The notes below the pieces were generated by a model, which had not been told where the DNA came from, did no database searches, and saw nothing but the letters and a program-made list of their open reading frames with translations. The translations under genes and the position numbers were made by a program. From Teratosphaeria epicoccoides (Eukaryota > Ascomycota > Dothideomycetes > Mycosphaerellales > Teratosphaeriaceae), in contig JADDMT010000081.1 in NCBI GenBank assembly GCA_021401465.1, positions 62,001 through 126,000 on the forward strand: a stretch of 64,000 nucleotides of DNA, in the 5' to 3' direction. Positions 1-10,849 of the stretch are shown here, piece by piece (position 1 is the stretch's first letter; each line of letters opens with the position of its first letter).

Positions 1-441
1 GTTTATAGTTATAGTAAAGCATAAGAGAGTACTAAGCAGGTAGGCGAGTACCTTGTAGTACTTAGCCTGTAGCCTGTTTATAGTTAGAGTACCTTTAGTA
101 ATCCCCTTGTCGCGCGCGCTCTAGAAGTCATTAATGTTACAGCAGAGCTAGTTGTACTCTCTGTATACCTCCTTAGGGAGGTCTTAGCATTTTTGATGCT
201 TGCTATTACAATTGACATAGTTGTAGTAGATACTACCCTTATCAAATCCGCTGACGTAGATCTCGGCTACACTTTAGTTAGTATAGGACACATATACCTC
301 GCGGGTAGGGGACGCCTTATTAACACGCGGAGGAGAGATGTGTGCAGCCTAGCTACTAAGGTTGTTAAGGCATTGTTAACATAAGCGACAATTGTAGGCA
401 GAGCGAGTAGCATTAAACTTAGTCTGTAGCATATAAGCTAT
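1..441 (-). pseudogene. A0 antisense gene, N-terminal part
   Basis: Reverse-strand counterpart of the 498-codon antisense gene at 49383-50879. The position matching the start codon at 441 reads ATA instead of ATG, a change expected from RIP, and stops are scattered through the frame. The rest of the gene is outside the window. The forward open frame at 193-384 is a shadow on the opposite strand. Function unknown. Confidence 0.7.
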
Positions 442-1249
442 TATGCTAGGACGAGTAGTTGATTGATCTTGATTGATTAATTAAATGAAGAAGAAGAAGC
501 TCTAGGTTAGACAAGCAGACACGGCAAGGTAAAAGCTTAGCGAAGTAGAAGTAGAGTTAATGTTAGTGTTTTAGAACAGGATGTTTAGGAAAGCAGCGAG
601 GCTTTTATACCCTCTAGCAGCCCCCCTGTTACCTACTGCAACTATTAAGCTAGTAACTTAAACTACATGCGCGGAGTACCTGCCTTTAGTTTACTTACAT
701 AGGGACTAAATAATGTAAGAACAGATAAGGTAGCTATTATGCATGTATGCTAACTATACTCGTGCTAGTCTACTAGCATGAAAATGTGACGAGGTCTACG
801 CTAGGAGCGCGCTCCTGCTATTTTAAGTAGTATGCGCAGAGTACCCGCATATATTCCTACTAGCCCTAAGGTTCTATAATACGTTTCTTTGCGGTTATGA
901 CTAAATAGAGACGGCTAAGCTACTTAGCAAAGCTAGCGCGTATGCTCGCCCTATAATTTTAAAGGTTAACTAAGGTACGTACTCGGATTTTCCTGATATC
1001 TTGATCCGCATGTAAAGCAAAGGTGTTACAAAGCCGCCTAACATGTAACGGATTTGAAAATCCGCCGCGAGTTAGTAACCTCTATCTCGCATTTACTACG
1101 AAGATGTTAAGGCATATACATGATACATGTTACATAGGCTATCTACCTGTTTACTCTTACGTAGTATTAGTATGCTATATCCTATACCCTATGCGTTCTA
1201 CTTGCATTACTTAGCAAGGCTAGGGACATCCTCATAGGAGGAGGGGCAG

Positions 1250-1607
1250 TAATATAGTTAATACTAGGGGGCTATTAGAGCCGCATAGGTTCTAATGCCT
1301 ACCCTTAGTATATAATAACCCTACTACATAGCGAAGGGGGTCCTTTATACATACGTTAGCTTATATGTTATCTAAGTAGGATTAATGCCTAACGTAGGAT
1401 GCCCTACGTCGCTAACGCTATAGTACCCCTACGGGGTTAGGCTTAGACATGCTTTCCCTAATTAAGGGGCGTTAGGGGTTATAAGCACCTCTAGCGCTAC
1501 CTCTGTAATAAGCAGAAAGCAGCGCTGTCTTGTACCTACTAAAAGGTCGGATTACTCTGTTACACTACGAGATATTTTCATATTATATAGGATATACATC
1601 TATATTA
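1250..1607 (+). repeat. A0 3' LTR
   Basis: 358-bp LTR matching those at 43976-44335, 60862-61221 and (reversed) 48224-48584. Its TG start and CA end have both become TA. It is preceded by the purine-rich tract AGGAGGAGGGGCAG, a good polypurine primer for plus-strand synthesis. Confidence 0.9.
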
Positions 1608-1630
1608 GCCCCCTAGTATTAACCGTATTA
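1608..1630 (-). repeat. 23-bp stub of a reversed A LTR
   Basis: Reverse complement of the first 23 bp of the A LTR (compare 48562-48584). It directly follows A0's 3' LTR. The simplest reading is that A0 inserted 23 bp inside the LTR of an older, opposite A copy that itself sits in D1. Confidence 0.75.
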
Positions 1631-3547
1631 CTGACCTTCTTAGAGACAGACTATAGTAGGTTTACTTTAGGAGCTGCCCTCCTACAAGAAAACAACAGAG
1701 TCTAGAGGCTAGTAGGCTTCTTTTTGCGGAAGCTAGACAAGGCAGAGATTAATTATAACATCTACAATAAGGAAATATTAGCTGTAGTGTCTAGCTGTAA
1801 GTTCTAGAGACCTAAGCTAAAGTTATGTAGTCTCTTTACTATTCTTACAGACTATAAAAACTAGAATACTTTATAGTTAAGCGGCAACTATCCGAGCGGC
1901 AGATATAGTAGTATAAGACCCTAGCATAATTCTCGTTCTCCCTAGTATACTACCTAGGCGCTAAAATAACAATCCTAGATGTACTGTTAAGATAGGAACA
2001 AGACACCCTAGGAGTAGAGGATAAGCAGTTGCAGTTTAGAAGGTTCTTAGCACTAGAGCTCGTAGGAAATAAGCTAGAAAGAGAGGGAGAAAGAAGTAAA
2101 AGCATACTAGTTACCTTAACCTAAATACTAACAACGACCTTAGCTAAGAATAAACCGCGACTAGGTAGCCCTAGCTATACTAGCCTAGAGTCTAGTAGAC
2201 CCTTCTAGGACTAAGCGCTTAACGATCTGTAGGCAGTTATAGTAAAGAGGGACAGCCTATACTTGATAGTCTTTAGAGTAATGAAGAATAGAGCCTAGAC
2301 ACTACTAGCTAGGATAAAGCTAAAGCTACAGGCAGGGGACTACAACATTAACATAAGAGGCTACCTACAGTACCGTGACAAGCTATAGGTCCTAGGGGAG
2401 GCAGCTACTAAGGCTAAGCGCAAAACACCGGACTCCTAAGAGGAGAGTAATAACATGTCAAGGATAAAGCTAATCTAGTCTATGTATAACGCTCTAGTAT
2501 ATAGGCACCCTAGACAGGATGCTATAACAATGATACTAGGACGCAACTTCTACTAGCCGCTACTATCTAAGCACATACGGAGATTTCTGAGAAATTGCGA
2601 TTACTATAGGTATAGTAAAGTATAGAGAGAATATAAGCATAGGCTCCTAAAGTTATTACTAGTCCCTAAGAGGTTCTTCTAGGAGATTTTCATAGACTTT
2701 ATGACTAATCTGCCTAACTCTAAAGGATGTTAATACCTGTAGGTAATTAAGAACTAGCTCTATAAGCCCGTAGTATTATAGGTAATGCCTAGCATAAAAG
2801 CCAAGGAATATGTAGAGAGGTTTATAGATTACTAGGCCTAGTACTACAGAATGCTAACAGCTATCACAAGTAATAGGGGTAGTAACTAGACTAGTACCTT
2901 TTAGAAGACCTTCTGCGGAAAAATGGGAATGTCCTAGCGCTTAAGCTCTGCCTACTATCTGTAAACATATAGAGGCCCTGTAAACAGACAGAGGCCCTAA
3001 ACGCCTTAACTAGGAGGTATAAGCATATCTACGGAACTTCATTAACTAAGAGCAATCTGACTAGAAACAGTAGCTCCCCTTAGCTTAACTTATGCTAAAC
3101 AGGAGGTACTATTTACAAATTAGCATGAGCCCCTTCTTTGCTACCTATAGCTATAAGGTACTAGGGCCTATTCCTTTAGCTATAGACACTAAAGAACCTA
3201 GCCTGTTTAAAGCCGCTAAGAGAGCAATAGCGTTCATAGAAAAGATTAAGAGTATAACAGAAGTATGCTAGGCTATAATAGCAAGCTCTATGTAAGAATA
3301 AGAGGAGTCTGCAAACAAGCGTAGAAACCTCGCACTAATTTACTAAGTAGGTAACAAGGTCTAGCTAGACCTAAAAAATTACATATTAGAGAGGCTAAAG
3401 AAGAGCCTTAACGCTAAGCATAGAGACTACATAGTAGCTAAGGTATTATCGCTAGTTTCTATCTAATTAACAGGCCTTCTAAGTAATATACACGTAGTAT
3501 TCTACACTGATTTGCTAAGACTAGTAGGTAAAGACCCTATGCCTAAG
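1631..3547 (+). pseudogene. Gypsy D1 pol remnant: RNase H and integrase
   Basis: Starts inside RNase H: the block around 1735-1860 includes FFLRKLDKAEINYNIYNKEI and then ILTDYKN. The integrase follows, with an HHCC-like zinc region near 2500-2620 (RRFLRNCDYYRYSK) and the catalytic core near 2690-2950 (FIDFMTNLPNSKG, then ITSNRG). The second catalytic Asp reads Asn (ITSNRG for ITSDRG), a TGAT to TAAT change that fits RIP. Many TAG/TAA stops replace Gln and Trp. It breaks off just before the chromodomain where E inserted. RT and 5' regions are absent. D2 at 44876-48223 is the other copy, on the opposite strand. Confidence 0.8.
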
Positions 3548-3990
3548 TGTTACGGAATGTTCTAGGGCTAAGCTCTAGCTAGTTAGAATCTGCATAACAA
3601 GCAGGGACAGCGCTATAGAGTGCTCTACTACTCTGTAGTACTCTGTTAAACAGAGTAACAGAGTAGGACAGAGCACTAGGCATAGCCGCTACAGAACGCT
3701 CTACTACTCTGTAGTACTCTGTTAAACAGAGTAATAGAGCAGGACAGAGTACTAGAGAATCTCCTATGTATTTAGGAACGCTAAGATGCCCTTATAGCTT
3801 CGATGCGTTTAACTTATGTTACATACTTACTAATTAGAATTACCTTTGTACTAATCATTCTGTCTTAGCTCCTGCTTATGTTAGTACTCTCTAAAGAAGC
3901 CTTAGCTTACATGTGATAAGAAGTCACCTAACTACCTGTTACAAGTAACTGTAGCACGTTAAACGCCCTCAGGATTAGGGCCTTATCACA
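3548..3990 (+). repeat. E 5' LTR (3' boundary approximate)
   Basis: Begins TGTTACGGAATG, identical to the start of the 3' LTR at 10726. It contains two copies, about 85 bp apart, of an inverted repeat built on CTCTGTAGTACTCTGT and ACAGAGTAACAGAG. The end at TTATCACA is inferred from a CA terminus only, because the 3' LTR is truncated. Confidence 0.6.
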
Positions 3991-4059
3991 AGTTAGAAGG
4001 GGAACTCCTACCCTAAGCAAGACAGGTAGTACTTAATGTACTACCTCTAGTGTTAGCAA

Positions 4060-4888
4060 CATACTAGGAACCTATGCTAGAAACGATTCTCTTAAGATTA
4101 GAAAGCTAGACTTCTACTATAGCGATCGAGACAAGTTTTACACCTAGGTTAACTAGATAGACATGTACTTCATGTTTAACTAGGTTCAAGACAACTTGAA
4201 GCTAGTCTTTGTAACGACGTTTACATGAGGTAGAGCTTAGCATTAGGTTAAACCATTTCTTAGGACCTATCTAGACAGTAATAGAACTAACAACTTTAAT
4301 GGAGTTTTTACAAGCTACAAACATCTTAAGCATGTAATAAAGAAAGTCTTTAGATCTTTAAACGAGGTTGCTACTATAGTAAGGGTCATCTAACACTTAA
4401 CTTAGAAGGGGTCATGTACTAACTATGCCATTAAATTTCAGGAGTACGCCTAGCTTATAGATTAGGACAACAAAGCTCTTATGACAATATACTAACAAGG
4501 TCTTAAAGATAACATTAAAGATAAGCTTATACGTAATAGCAGAAAGGTAGATAATATAGGAACATTAGTTAAGGTTATAATCGATCTTGACAATAGGCTC
4601 TACAAACGAGCTTTAGAATGACGCTACGATTCTAAGACTTCTAGAAAAGCAGGTTTTGCTCCTAGGTATAACAGTTAACGAAACCATAGTACCTGTAATA
4701 AGCTAAAGGGGAACAACTACTATAGCGCGCAACTAATAGAGCTAGACGCTATCTAGAAGGGTCGAGCATTTAAAGGAAAGGGAAAACAGGGAAAGAATTT
4801 ACCCTAAGGAGCAGGAAAACTAACTTGCTATGCCTGTAGTAAAGAAGGCTATATAGCAAACGACTATTATGACAAGAATAAAGTACGA
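4060..4888 (+). pseudogene. E gag (capsid and zinc knuckle)
   Basis: A frame with many TAG/TAA stops reads as a retrotransposon capsid: conserved stretches include KFYTXVNXIDMYF near the start, then IKFQEYA and LIRNSRKVDNIG. A zinc knuckle closes it: CYACSKEGYIANDYY near 4830-4870, with the expected CX2CX4HX4C spacing but Tyr at the His and last Cys positions, as CAC to TAC and TGT to TAT transitions would give. Translation is cut at about 4888 by B LTR sequence. A start codon cannot be fixed. Confidence 0.65.
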
Positions 4889-5155
4889 TGTAGACACTAT
4901 AAGTCACGAACACTATAGCCTAAGTCACAGCATAGTCATAGGAGAAAGGATCTGTCACATAAGGACAGACACCTAGATCTGTAGGGTTAGTCTACAGATC
5001 TATAGGCCTACATAGGAGAAAAGATCTGTTACATAAGAATAGACCCTAGGATCTGTAGGGTTAGTCTACAGATCTATAGACATAGGTCTAACAGGTCTAT
5101 TAACAGATCTGACAGAGCTGCCCTGTCTCTCTAGTATATAGGGATAGCTTCAGGA
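4889..5155 (+). repeat. B2 5' LTR, truncated
   Basis: Matches the B LTR at 9431-9700, including both GATCTGTAG...CTACAGATC hairpins. About 35 bp near the 5' end are missing, and the copy stops after GGGATAGCTTCAGGA, where the reversed B3 LTR begins. Confidence 0.7.
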
Positions 5156-5662
5156 TGTCATAAGGGTAGGTGCTAATAGCAGGAAGGTAACTAGGTGTTA
5201 GACTCGTAGAGCTGTAAAGAATATCGATAATAGCAGTTAACCTTGTAACTAACTCTCCTCTAAGCAAGAGAGGGTTAAATTAAGATTAAGCACAAAGCTC
5301 CTAACTACCTGTCCTGAAGCTATCCCTATATACTAGAGAGACAGAGTAGCTCTGTTAGATCTGTCGACAGACCTAATAGATCCATGTCTATAGATCTGTA
5401 GACTAACCCTACAGATCTAAGGGTCTGTTATCCTGTAACAGATCCCTTCTCCCCTATAGGCCTGTAGATCTGTAGACTAACCCTACAGATCCGGGGATCT
5501 ATCCTTATGTGACAGATCCTTTCTCCTATAACTATGCTTATGACTTATAGTACTCCTATGACTATGCTTATGACTTATAGTACTCCTATGACTATACTAT
5601 GACTCATAGTACTTAGGACCCTTATAATCCTGTGACTCATAGTACTCCTGACACTCATGACA
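5156..5662 (-). repeat. B3 LTR, reversed
   Basis: Full-length reversed B LTR (507 bp) beginning TGTCATAAGGG and ending CTCATGACA. It carries extra copies of the TATGACTTATAGTACTCC unit near 5540-5600. It is followed by the rc polypurine tract (CCCCCTCTTAG), as expected for the 3' LTR of an element on the minus strand. Confidence 0.85.
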
Positions 5663-5742
5663 CTATCCCCCTCTTAGCCTAGCTTGTCCCTAAGCTACCT
5701 TATTAGTGCGGGGTTTCTCTTGTCATTTCCTTTTATACTGTG

Positions 5743-6480
5743 ATGTCTTCTCTTTCTATATTACTACCTTGTGTCATCCTAGACACTAACGCCCCTTTAA
5801 CGCAGAAACGTAAACGCCGCGCGAATTGAATCTATCGTCAAGGCTAGGACAGCATAAAGTCCTGTACTTAGTGTCAAGAGTTAAAGCTTGTTTGTTAGGT
5901 ATACATTTCCTTAGGGAAATGTTCGTAATGTTACTTTAGTAACTACTAGAGTTACGACGCGAAGGTAACAGAGGTCGAATAGAAGAAGTTAGGCGATTAG
6001 CGGAAAAGACTAATTGCTGATCTCGATCGTGCGAAGGTAGTCCTAGCCGAGGCTTCGCAGAAGATAATAGAGGCGCATGCAAAGGAGATAAGTCTTCGAA
6101 AATAGTTAGATGCGGTCGACTAGGAGGTCGAGGATGGTTGCGCTCTCGAGGAGCGTGAGATCAGGGAGGATGAGGCCAAGGAACAGGCTCTCTTGCAGGC
6201 TAGGTTTCTTCTTGACCTAGATCCTTTAGCGGGTCTCGCTCTTAGTCCTACGACATAGAGCGTAATAGAGGGTTTCGCTAACGCCTCGTACTAGGGTTTC
6301 CTGGATGGCGTGATAGCCGAGCTAATCGACGGCGTCCCGTAGGAGTCTAGTCGTAGCTTACAATCTTCTTCCTAGGTTCGTTCTTTTCTCGAAACTTCGT
6401 ATCTTTTGCTAACAGTTTCGCAGATGTTCTAGGGGTTCCTAGGTATTCTCGGTACTTCTATATCCTTCCCATTTTACTAA
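5743..6480 (+). pseudogene. B3 antisense gene: Cys-cluster/coiled-coil protein
   Basis: Runs opposite to B3's own pol. From ATG 5743 one frame of about 246 codons is readable, broken by about a dozen stops, mostly TAG. Order: a basic QKRKRR stretch near residue 21; a Cys cluster with C-x2-C and GKCS-x-C elements ending in DAKVTEVE (about residues 46-80); a charged heptad-rich helix such as RKRLIADLDRAKVVLAEA; and a C-terminal tail whose codons overlap the chromodomain end of pol on the other strand. The E antisense gene has the same order of parts. A DNA- or RNA-binding role is inference only. A TATA-like TTTTATACT lies just upstream. Confidence 0.65.
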
Positions 6481-6742
6481 GTACTCTCGCTGTCTGTCCT
6501 GCTAGCGAGTGTCGATAATCTTCTCGACAGTGTACTCTAGTTCTTCTACTTTAGGGTCGAGTAGTAAGGGTTCTAATTGCAGTGCGGCGTTCGGCGCTAC
6601 TTGTTCTAGCAGAGAGACATAGAACACAGGGTGTATTCTCATCCGCTTAGGTAGCTGTAACTTAAAATTAACCGGTCCTTTCTTAGCCTTAATCCTGAAT
6701 GGTCCTAGTTTTACAGCGTCTAGTTTTTTACTTGGCTTGTCT
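6370..6742 (-). pseudogene. B3 pol 3' end: integrase tail and chromodomain
   Basis: Reverse-strand frame (clean from 6774 to 6502) covers the integrase C-terminal barrel (LGPFRIKAKKGPVNFKLQ, then HPVFYVSLLEQV) and the start of a chromodomain (VEELEYTVEKIIDTR). The chromodomain continues to about 6370. The copy breaks at 6742, where a forward B2 segment from a different part of pol begins. Confidence 0.8.
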
Positions 6743-8710
6743 AACAGAATGCCTTCAAGGAACTCAAGTAACAATTTACAGATTAGCTAATCTTGCTAGT
6801 ATTCGACCCTAATAAGCCTATTATAGTCAAAACAGATGCCTCTGACGTAGTACTTAGGGTATGCTTAAGTTAACTAGGACTAAGTAGACGACTATAGCTA
6901 ATTGCCTATTACTCGAGAAAGCTGTCTAGACCTAAGCTCTGTTACGACATCTATAACAAAGAACTTCTAGCCATAGTAGACGCCTACAAGGCCTAGCGTG
7001 TCTACTTAGAAGGTTCTAAGCACTATGTTATAGTCTATACAGACTATAAGAACTTGCGATACTTCACTATGACAAAAGAGTTAAACTAACGACAAGTCTG
7101 ATAGAGTGAGGAACTCTCTAGTTTTAACTGCAAGATTGTCTATCGCAAGGGATCTAATAACGCACGCGCCGATGCACTTAGCCGCTAGACTGACTACATG
7201 AAGGGCGTAAAACAGGACAAACATGCTGTTCTCTAGGAAAATAGCGATAGCACGCTTAGAGTTAACTAACTCGTAGCTATAGCTATTACATGGACTAGCA
7301 AATTCTAGGACGACCTAAAGGACGTACTAGTCTACGACCTAACCGCACTCGCTGTCTATAACGACATTGATAGACAGGAGGACTAGGAAGACAAAGACAG
7401 AATACTTCTCTTCTAAGGGTTAGTATACATACTAATGTCCTTACATTTAGAGCTACTATGCCTCTGACATAACGTACCTTAGGCAGGACACCTAGGAGTG
7501 TCTAAAATGAAGCAAATTCTCTAACAAGAATATTACTTCCCTAGGATAGGCAAAGTAATCGAGGACTATGTCTGACGATATGTAACTTGCTAACAGAGTA
7601 AGCATAACTATCATAAACCATATAGGCTACTACGACCGCTAAAAGTACCCTAACGGCTATAGGAATCGCTTGCCATGGACTTTATTGTTAAACTACCCTA
7701 GTCAAGAGAACCTGCTACTAATGAGTTCTTCGATAGAATCATAGTAGTAGTCGACTAATTTACTAAGTTCGGGAAATTTATCCCTTACTACGAAGACTTT
7801 AAGACTAAAGATATTACATATGTCTTCATTAAATAGGTAGTAGTACTACATAGTATGCTACGAGACCTAGTAACGGATCGAGGATCCGTGTTTACCTCTA
7901 ACTTCTAGAAGGCCCTAATGAGACAATTCTAGGTCAAACATTAACTAAGTACTTCCTTCTACCCTTAAACAGATAGACAGACAGAACGTCTAAATCAGGC
8001 GTTAGAATAGTACCTTCGATCCTATGTGAATAGGGACTAGAACAAGTAGGTAGAGTTGTTGCTAATAGCATAACTCGCGTATAATAGTACGCTAGCAGAG
8101 TCGATAGGACTCTCGCTATTTCAGATAGCATACGGATTAGTAATAGAAGACGTTCTAGACGTCTTAACTAGTAATCTAAACCTAGTAGCACTTAGGCAAG
8201 TAGAACACCTCCGCCGATTACAAACAGAAGTATGACTTAACCTATAGTTCTATTAACAGAACATAGCATAGTACGCAAATCGTAAGAGAATTAAGGGACT
8301 AATTCTAAAGGAGGGGGACAAGGTGTATCTCCTCTGCTAGCACATCAAATTAGACAAGCCGAGTAAAAAACTAGACGCTGTAAAACTAGGACTATTCCGG
8401 ATTAAGGCTAAGAAAGGACTAGTTAATTTTGAGTTATAGCTACCTAAGCAGATGAGAATATACCCTATGTTCTATGTCTCTCTGCTAGAATAAGTAGCAC
8501 TAGACACTACACTACAAACGGAACCCTTACTACTTAACCCTAAGGTAGAAGAACTAGAGTACACTGTTAAAAAGATCGTCGACACTCGCTAGAAGGACAG
8601 ATAGCAAGAGTACTTAATAAAATGAGAAGGGTACAGGAGTACCGAAAATACCTAGGAACCCCTTAAACACCTACGAAACTATTAGTAAAAGATACGAAGT
8701 TTCGAGAAAA
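6743..8710 (+). pseudogene. B2 pol: RNase H, integrase, chromodomain
   Basis: Starts at the end of the RT region (AFKELK, matching 26192 in B1). RNase H follows at 6815-7190 (TDASDVVLRVCLS, KELLAIVDAYKA, NARADALSR). The integrase has its zinc region near 7490-7610 (AGHLGVSKMKQIL, YVTCXQSKHN) and catalytic residues in MDFIVKL (7676), TDRGSVF (7875) and QTERLNQ (7980), so the D, D, E triad is still readable. The chromodomain spans about 8510-8690 (VEELEYTV to STENT). Stops replace Gln and Trp throughout. Confidence 0.8.
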
Positions 8711-9351
8711 GAACAAACCTAGGGAAAAGATTATAAGCCGCGACTAGGCTCCTACGGGACGCCATTAATAGGCTCGGCTACCACGCTATCCAGGAAACCC
8801 TAATACGACGCATTAGTGAAACCTTCTATTACGCTCTATATCGTAGGACTAAGAGCAAGACCTGTCGAGAGATCTAGGTCAAGAAGAAACCTAGCCTGCT
8901 AAAGAGCCTGCTCTTTAGCCTCGTCCTCCCTAATCTCACGCTCCTTAAGAGCGCGACTATCCTCAACCTCATGGTTAACCGCGTCTAACTGTTTCTAAAG
9001 ACATATCTCCTTTGTATGCGCCTCTATTATCTTCTGTAAAGCCTTAGGTAGGGCTACCTTCGCATAATCGAGATCGGCAATTAGTCTTTTCTGCTAATTA
9101 CCTAACTTCTTCTATTCGACCTCTATTACCTTCGCGTCGCAACTTCGATGGTTGCTATAGTAACACTACGAACATTTCCCTAAGGAAATGTGTACTTAAC
9201 AAACAAGCTTTAACTCTTAACACTAAGTACAGGACTTCATGCTATCCTAGCCCTAACGATGGATTCGATTTACGCGATGTTTACGTTTTTGCGTTAAAGG
9301 GGCGTTAGTGTCTAGAATGACACAAGGTAGTAATGTAGAAAGAGAAGACAT
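8615..9351 (-). pseudogene. B2 antisense Cys-cluster/coiled-coil gene
   Basis: Reverse-strand copy of the gene at 5743-6480, with the start codon at 9351 preserved. The same helix (complement of 8990-9110) and Cys region (about 9150-9260) are recognisable between stops. It converges with, and at its 3' end overlaps, the B2 chromodomain. Confidence 0.6.
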
Positions 9352-9430
9352 TACTACGCAAAGGAAAGGGCAAGAGAAATTCCGTACTTATAAGGTAGCT
9401 TAGGGACAAGCTAGGCTAAGAGGGGGATAG

Positions 9431-9883
9431 TGTCATGAATGTTAGGAGTACTATAAGTCACAGGATCATGAGTGCTATAAGTCACAAAGACTGTAGCCTA
9501 AGTTATAGCATAGTTATAGGAGAAAGGATCTGTCATGTAAGGACAGACACCTAGATATATAGGGTTAGTCTACAGATCTATAGGCCTACATAGGAGAAAG
9601 TATCTGTCACGTGAGAATAGACCCTAGGATCTGTAGGGTTAGTCTATAGATCTACAGACATAGGTCTAACAGGTCTATTAACAGATCTAACAGAGCTGCC
9701 CTGTCTCTCTAGTATATAGGGATGGCTTCAGGACAGGCAGTTAGGAGCTTCGTGCTTAATTCTAAATCCTCTCCTAAGGGGGATAGTTAGTTACAAGGTT
9801 AATTGCCATTGTCGATATTCTTTACTACTCTACGAGTCTAACACCTAATCCTCTTCCTACTATTAGCACCTACCCTTCTAACA
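9431..9883 (+). repeat. B2 3' LTR
   Basis: 453-bp B LTR from TGTCATGAATG to CTTCTAACA, preceded by the polypurine tract AAGAGGGGGATAG. Both conserved hairpins are present. E sequence resumes at 9884. Confidence 0.85.
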
Positions 9884-10150
9884 GATGAAACACTATGTTA
9901 AGAGACATTTCACTTCTAACCTCAGGAAGAGAACGAGTTTGAAGTCTAAGAAATCCTAGACTAGAAGGGTCACTAATACCTCGTCAAATAGAAAGGATAT
10001 AACAGTACTAAGAGTACCTAGGAACTAGAGAGGAACCTCAAGAACTGCTAACGGCTCTTAGTGAAGTTCTATCAGGCGCAGAAGGAACGTAAAGAAAAGG
10101 CGGACTCTCTACCTAGAAGTCTGAAGAAAGGTCGTATCCTTAGTCTATCA
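9884..10150 (+). pseudogene. E pol 3' end: chromodomain
   Basis: The frame from about 9930 reads ENEFEVXEILDXKGHXYLV, KXKGYNST and then XELERNL, the aromatic-cage chromodomain pattern of chromoviruses; two of the Trp positions are TAG. The rest of E pol is not in the window. It ends close to the antisense gene that converges on it. Confidence 0.75.
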
Positions 10151-10631
10151 TAAGACCCTAAGTAGAAGGCAACAAGTAGAGGTCTGAAGAACTTAGCTCT
10201 AAGAGCGAGAAGTCCTCCTCACGCTCGAGTTCTGCCAGATTTGCCTCCTCTACATAAATGGCCTTATTAGCGCGCTAATCGATAAGCTCCATTTGTTTTT
10301 ATAACTACTCTTCGCGAGTGTATGCGGTATTAAGAGCCTCCTAAGCCTGCTCCTAAGCCTCTCTTGCCTCCTTGATTTAGCGCTAATGCTTCTTCTTCTC
10401 CCTAATCAAGCAATCGAACTCTAAGCAAGTAACCTTAATGTCATAGCAGACGTTACGACAGTTACACTTGCTATACTAACTAGACTAGACGTAGACCTTG
10501 TACACGCGGTTATACGCGCGGCAGTTAGAACAAGGCCGGACTATAATCTCTCTAAAGTTGTTAATGAATTCTACAAGCTTTAGTAGGTAACAGGTACTAG
10601 AAGATTAAGAAGACCTAGGAAGTATAGGCAT
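10150..10631 (-). pseudogene. E antisense gene: Cys-cluster/coiled-coil protein
   Basis: One frame from ATG 10631, about 160 codons with eleven in-frame stops. Order: a short N-terminus; a Cys cluster starting RPCSNCRAYNRV at about residue 35, then YSKC and CYDIKVT; a long charged helix (FDCLIREKKKH, IKEAREA, EALNTAYTREE, KQMELID); and an acidic end (EEANLAELEREEDF). Two cluster Cys positions appear as Tyr, as TGC to TAC changes would give. The order and the D-x-KVT junction match the B antisense gene. The helix looks like a dimerising coiled coil; the function is unknown. Confidence 0.7.
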
Positions 10632-10725
10632 GGCGAGAAAGGAAGAGAGTCATAGCAGCGTTAGTAAGAGAGGGTAGCAAGGTTATAACCTAGACTTAGG
10701 ACGAGCTAGGCTAGAAGGGAGATAA

Positions 10726-10849
10726 TGTTACGGAATGTTCTAGGGCTAAGCTCTAGCTAATCGGAATCTGCATAATAAGCAGGGACAACGCTATAGAGTG
10801 CTATACTACTCTGTAGTACTCTGTCGAACAGAGTAACAGAGTAGGACAG
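10726..10849 (+). repeat. E 3' LTR, split by F
   Basis: First 124 bp of the E LTR (TGTTACGGAATG onward), preceded by the polypurine tract AGAAGGGAGATAA. It stops where the F LTR begins after GACAG; the remainder is not identified in the window. Confidence 0.8.

Larger units (their letters stand above)
1..1607 (+). mobile_element. Gypsy A copy A0, 3' end (window edge)
   Basis: The sequence aligns with the region between pol and the 3' LTR of A1 (21990-22358 joined to 43044-44335) and with the reverse complement of 48224-49830 in A2. It holds the 5' half of the antisense gene, its upstream region and the 3' LTR; gag-pol lies left of the window. Copy differences are mostly C/T and G/A. The right edge abuts a 23-bp stub of another A LTR, so A0 probably inserted into an older A LTR. 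Confidence 0.85.
3548..10849 (+). mobile_element. Gypsy E, gutted by B copies
   Basis: Composite element: 5' LTR from 3548, gag to about 4888, then rearranged B sequences (4889-9883), then E's own chromodomain, antisense gene and start of the 3' LTR (9884-10849). Protease, RT, RNase H and integrase are missing, so the B invasion was accompanied by a deletion of several kb. E sits in D1 after CCTATGCCTAAG; D2 shows the uninterrupted site near 46430 on the reverse strand. Confidence 0.75.

Noticed and set aside
193..384. Forward open frame in A0
   Set aside because: Shadow of the reverse-strand antisense gene; the counterpart at 22210-22560 runs into a B LTR, so it is not a conserved protein.
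1250..1630. A possible MITE with inverted ends (TAATATAGTTAATACTAGG...CCTAGTATTAACCGTATTA)
   Set aside because: Other copies show this is a 358-360 bp LTR ending in TCTATATCA; the inverted end is a stub of a second, reversed LTR.
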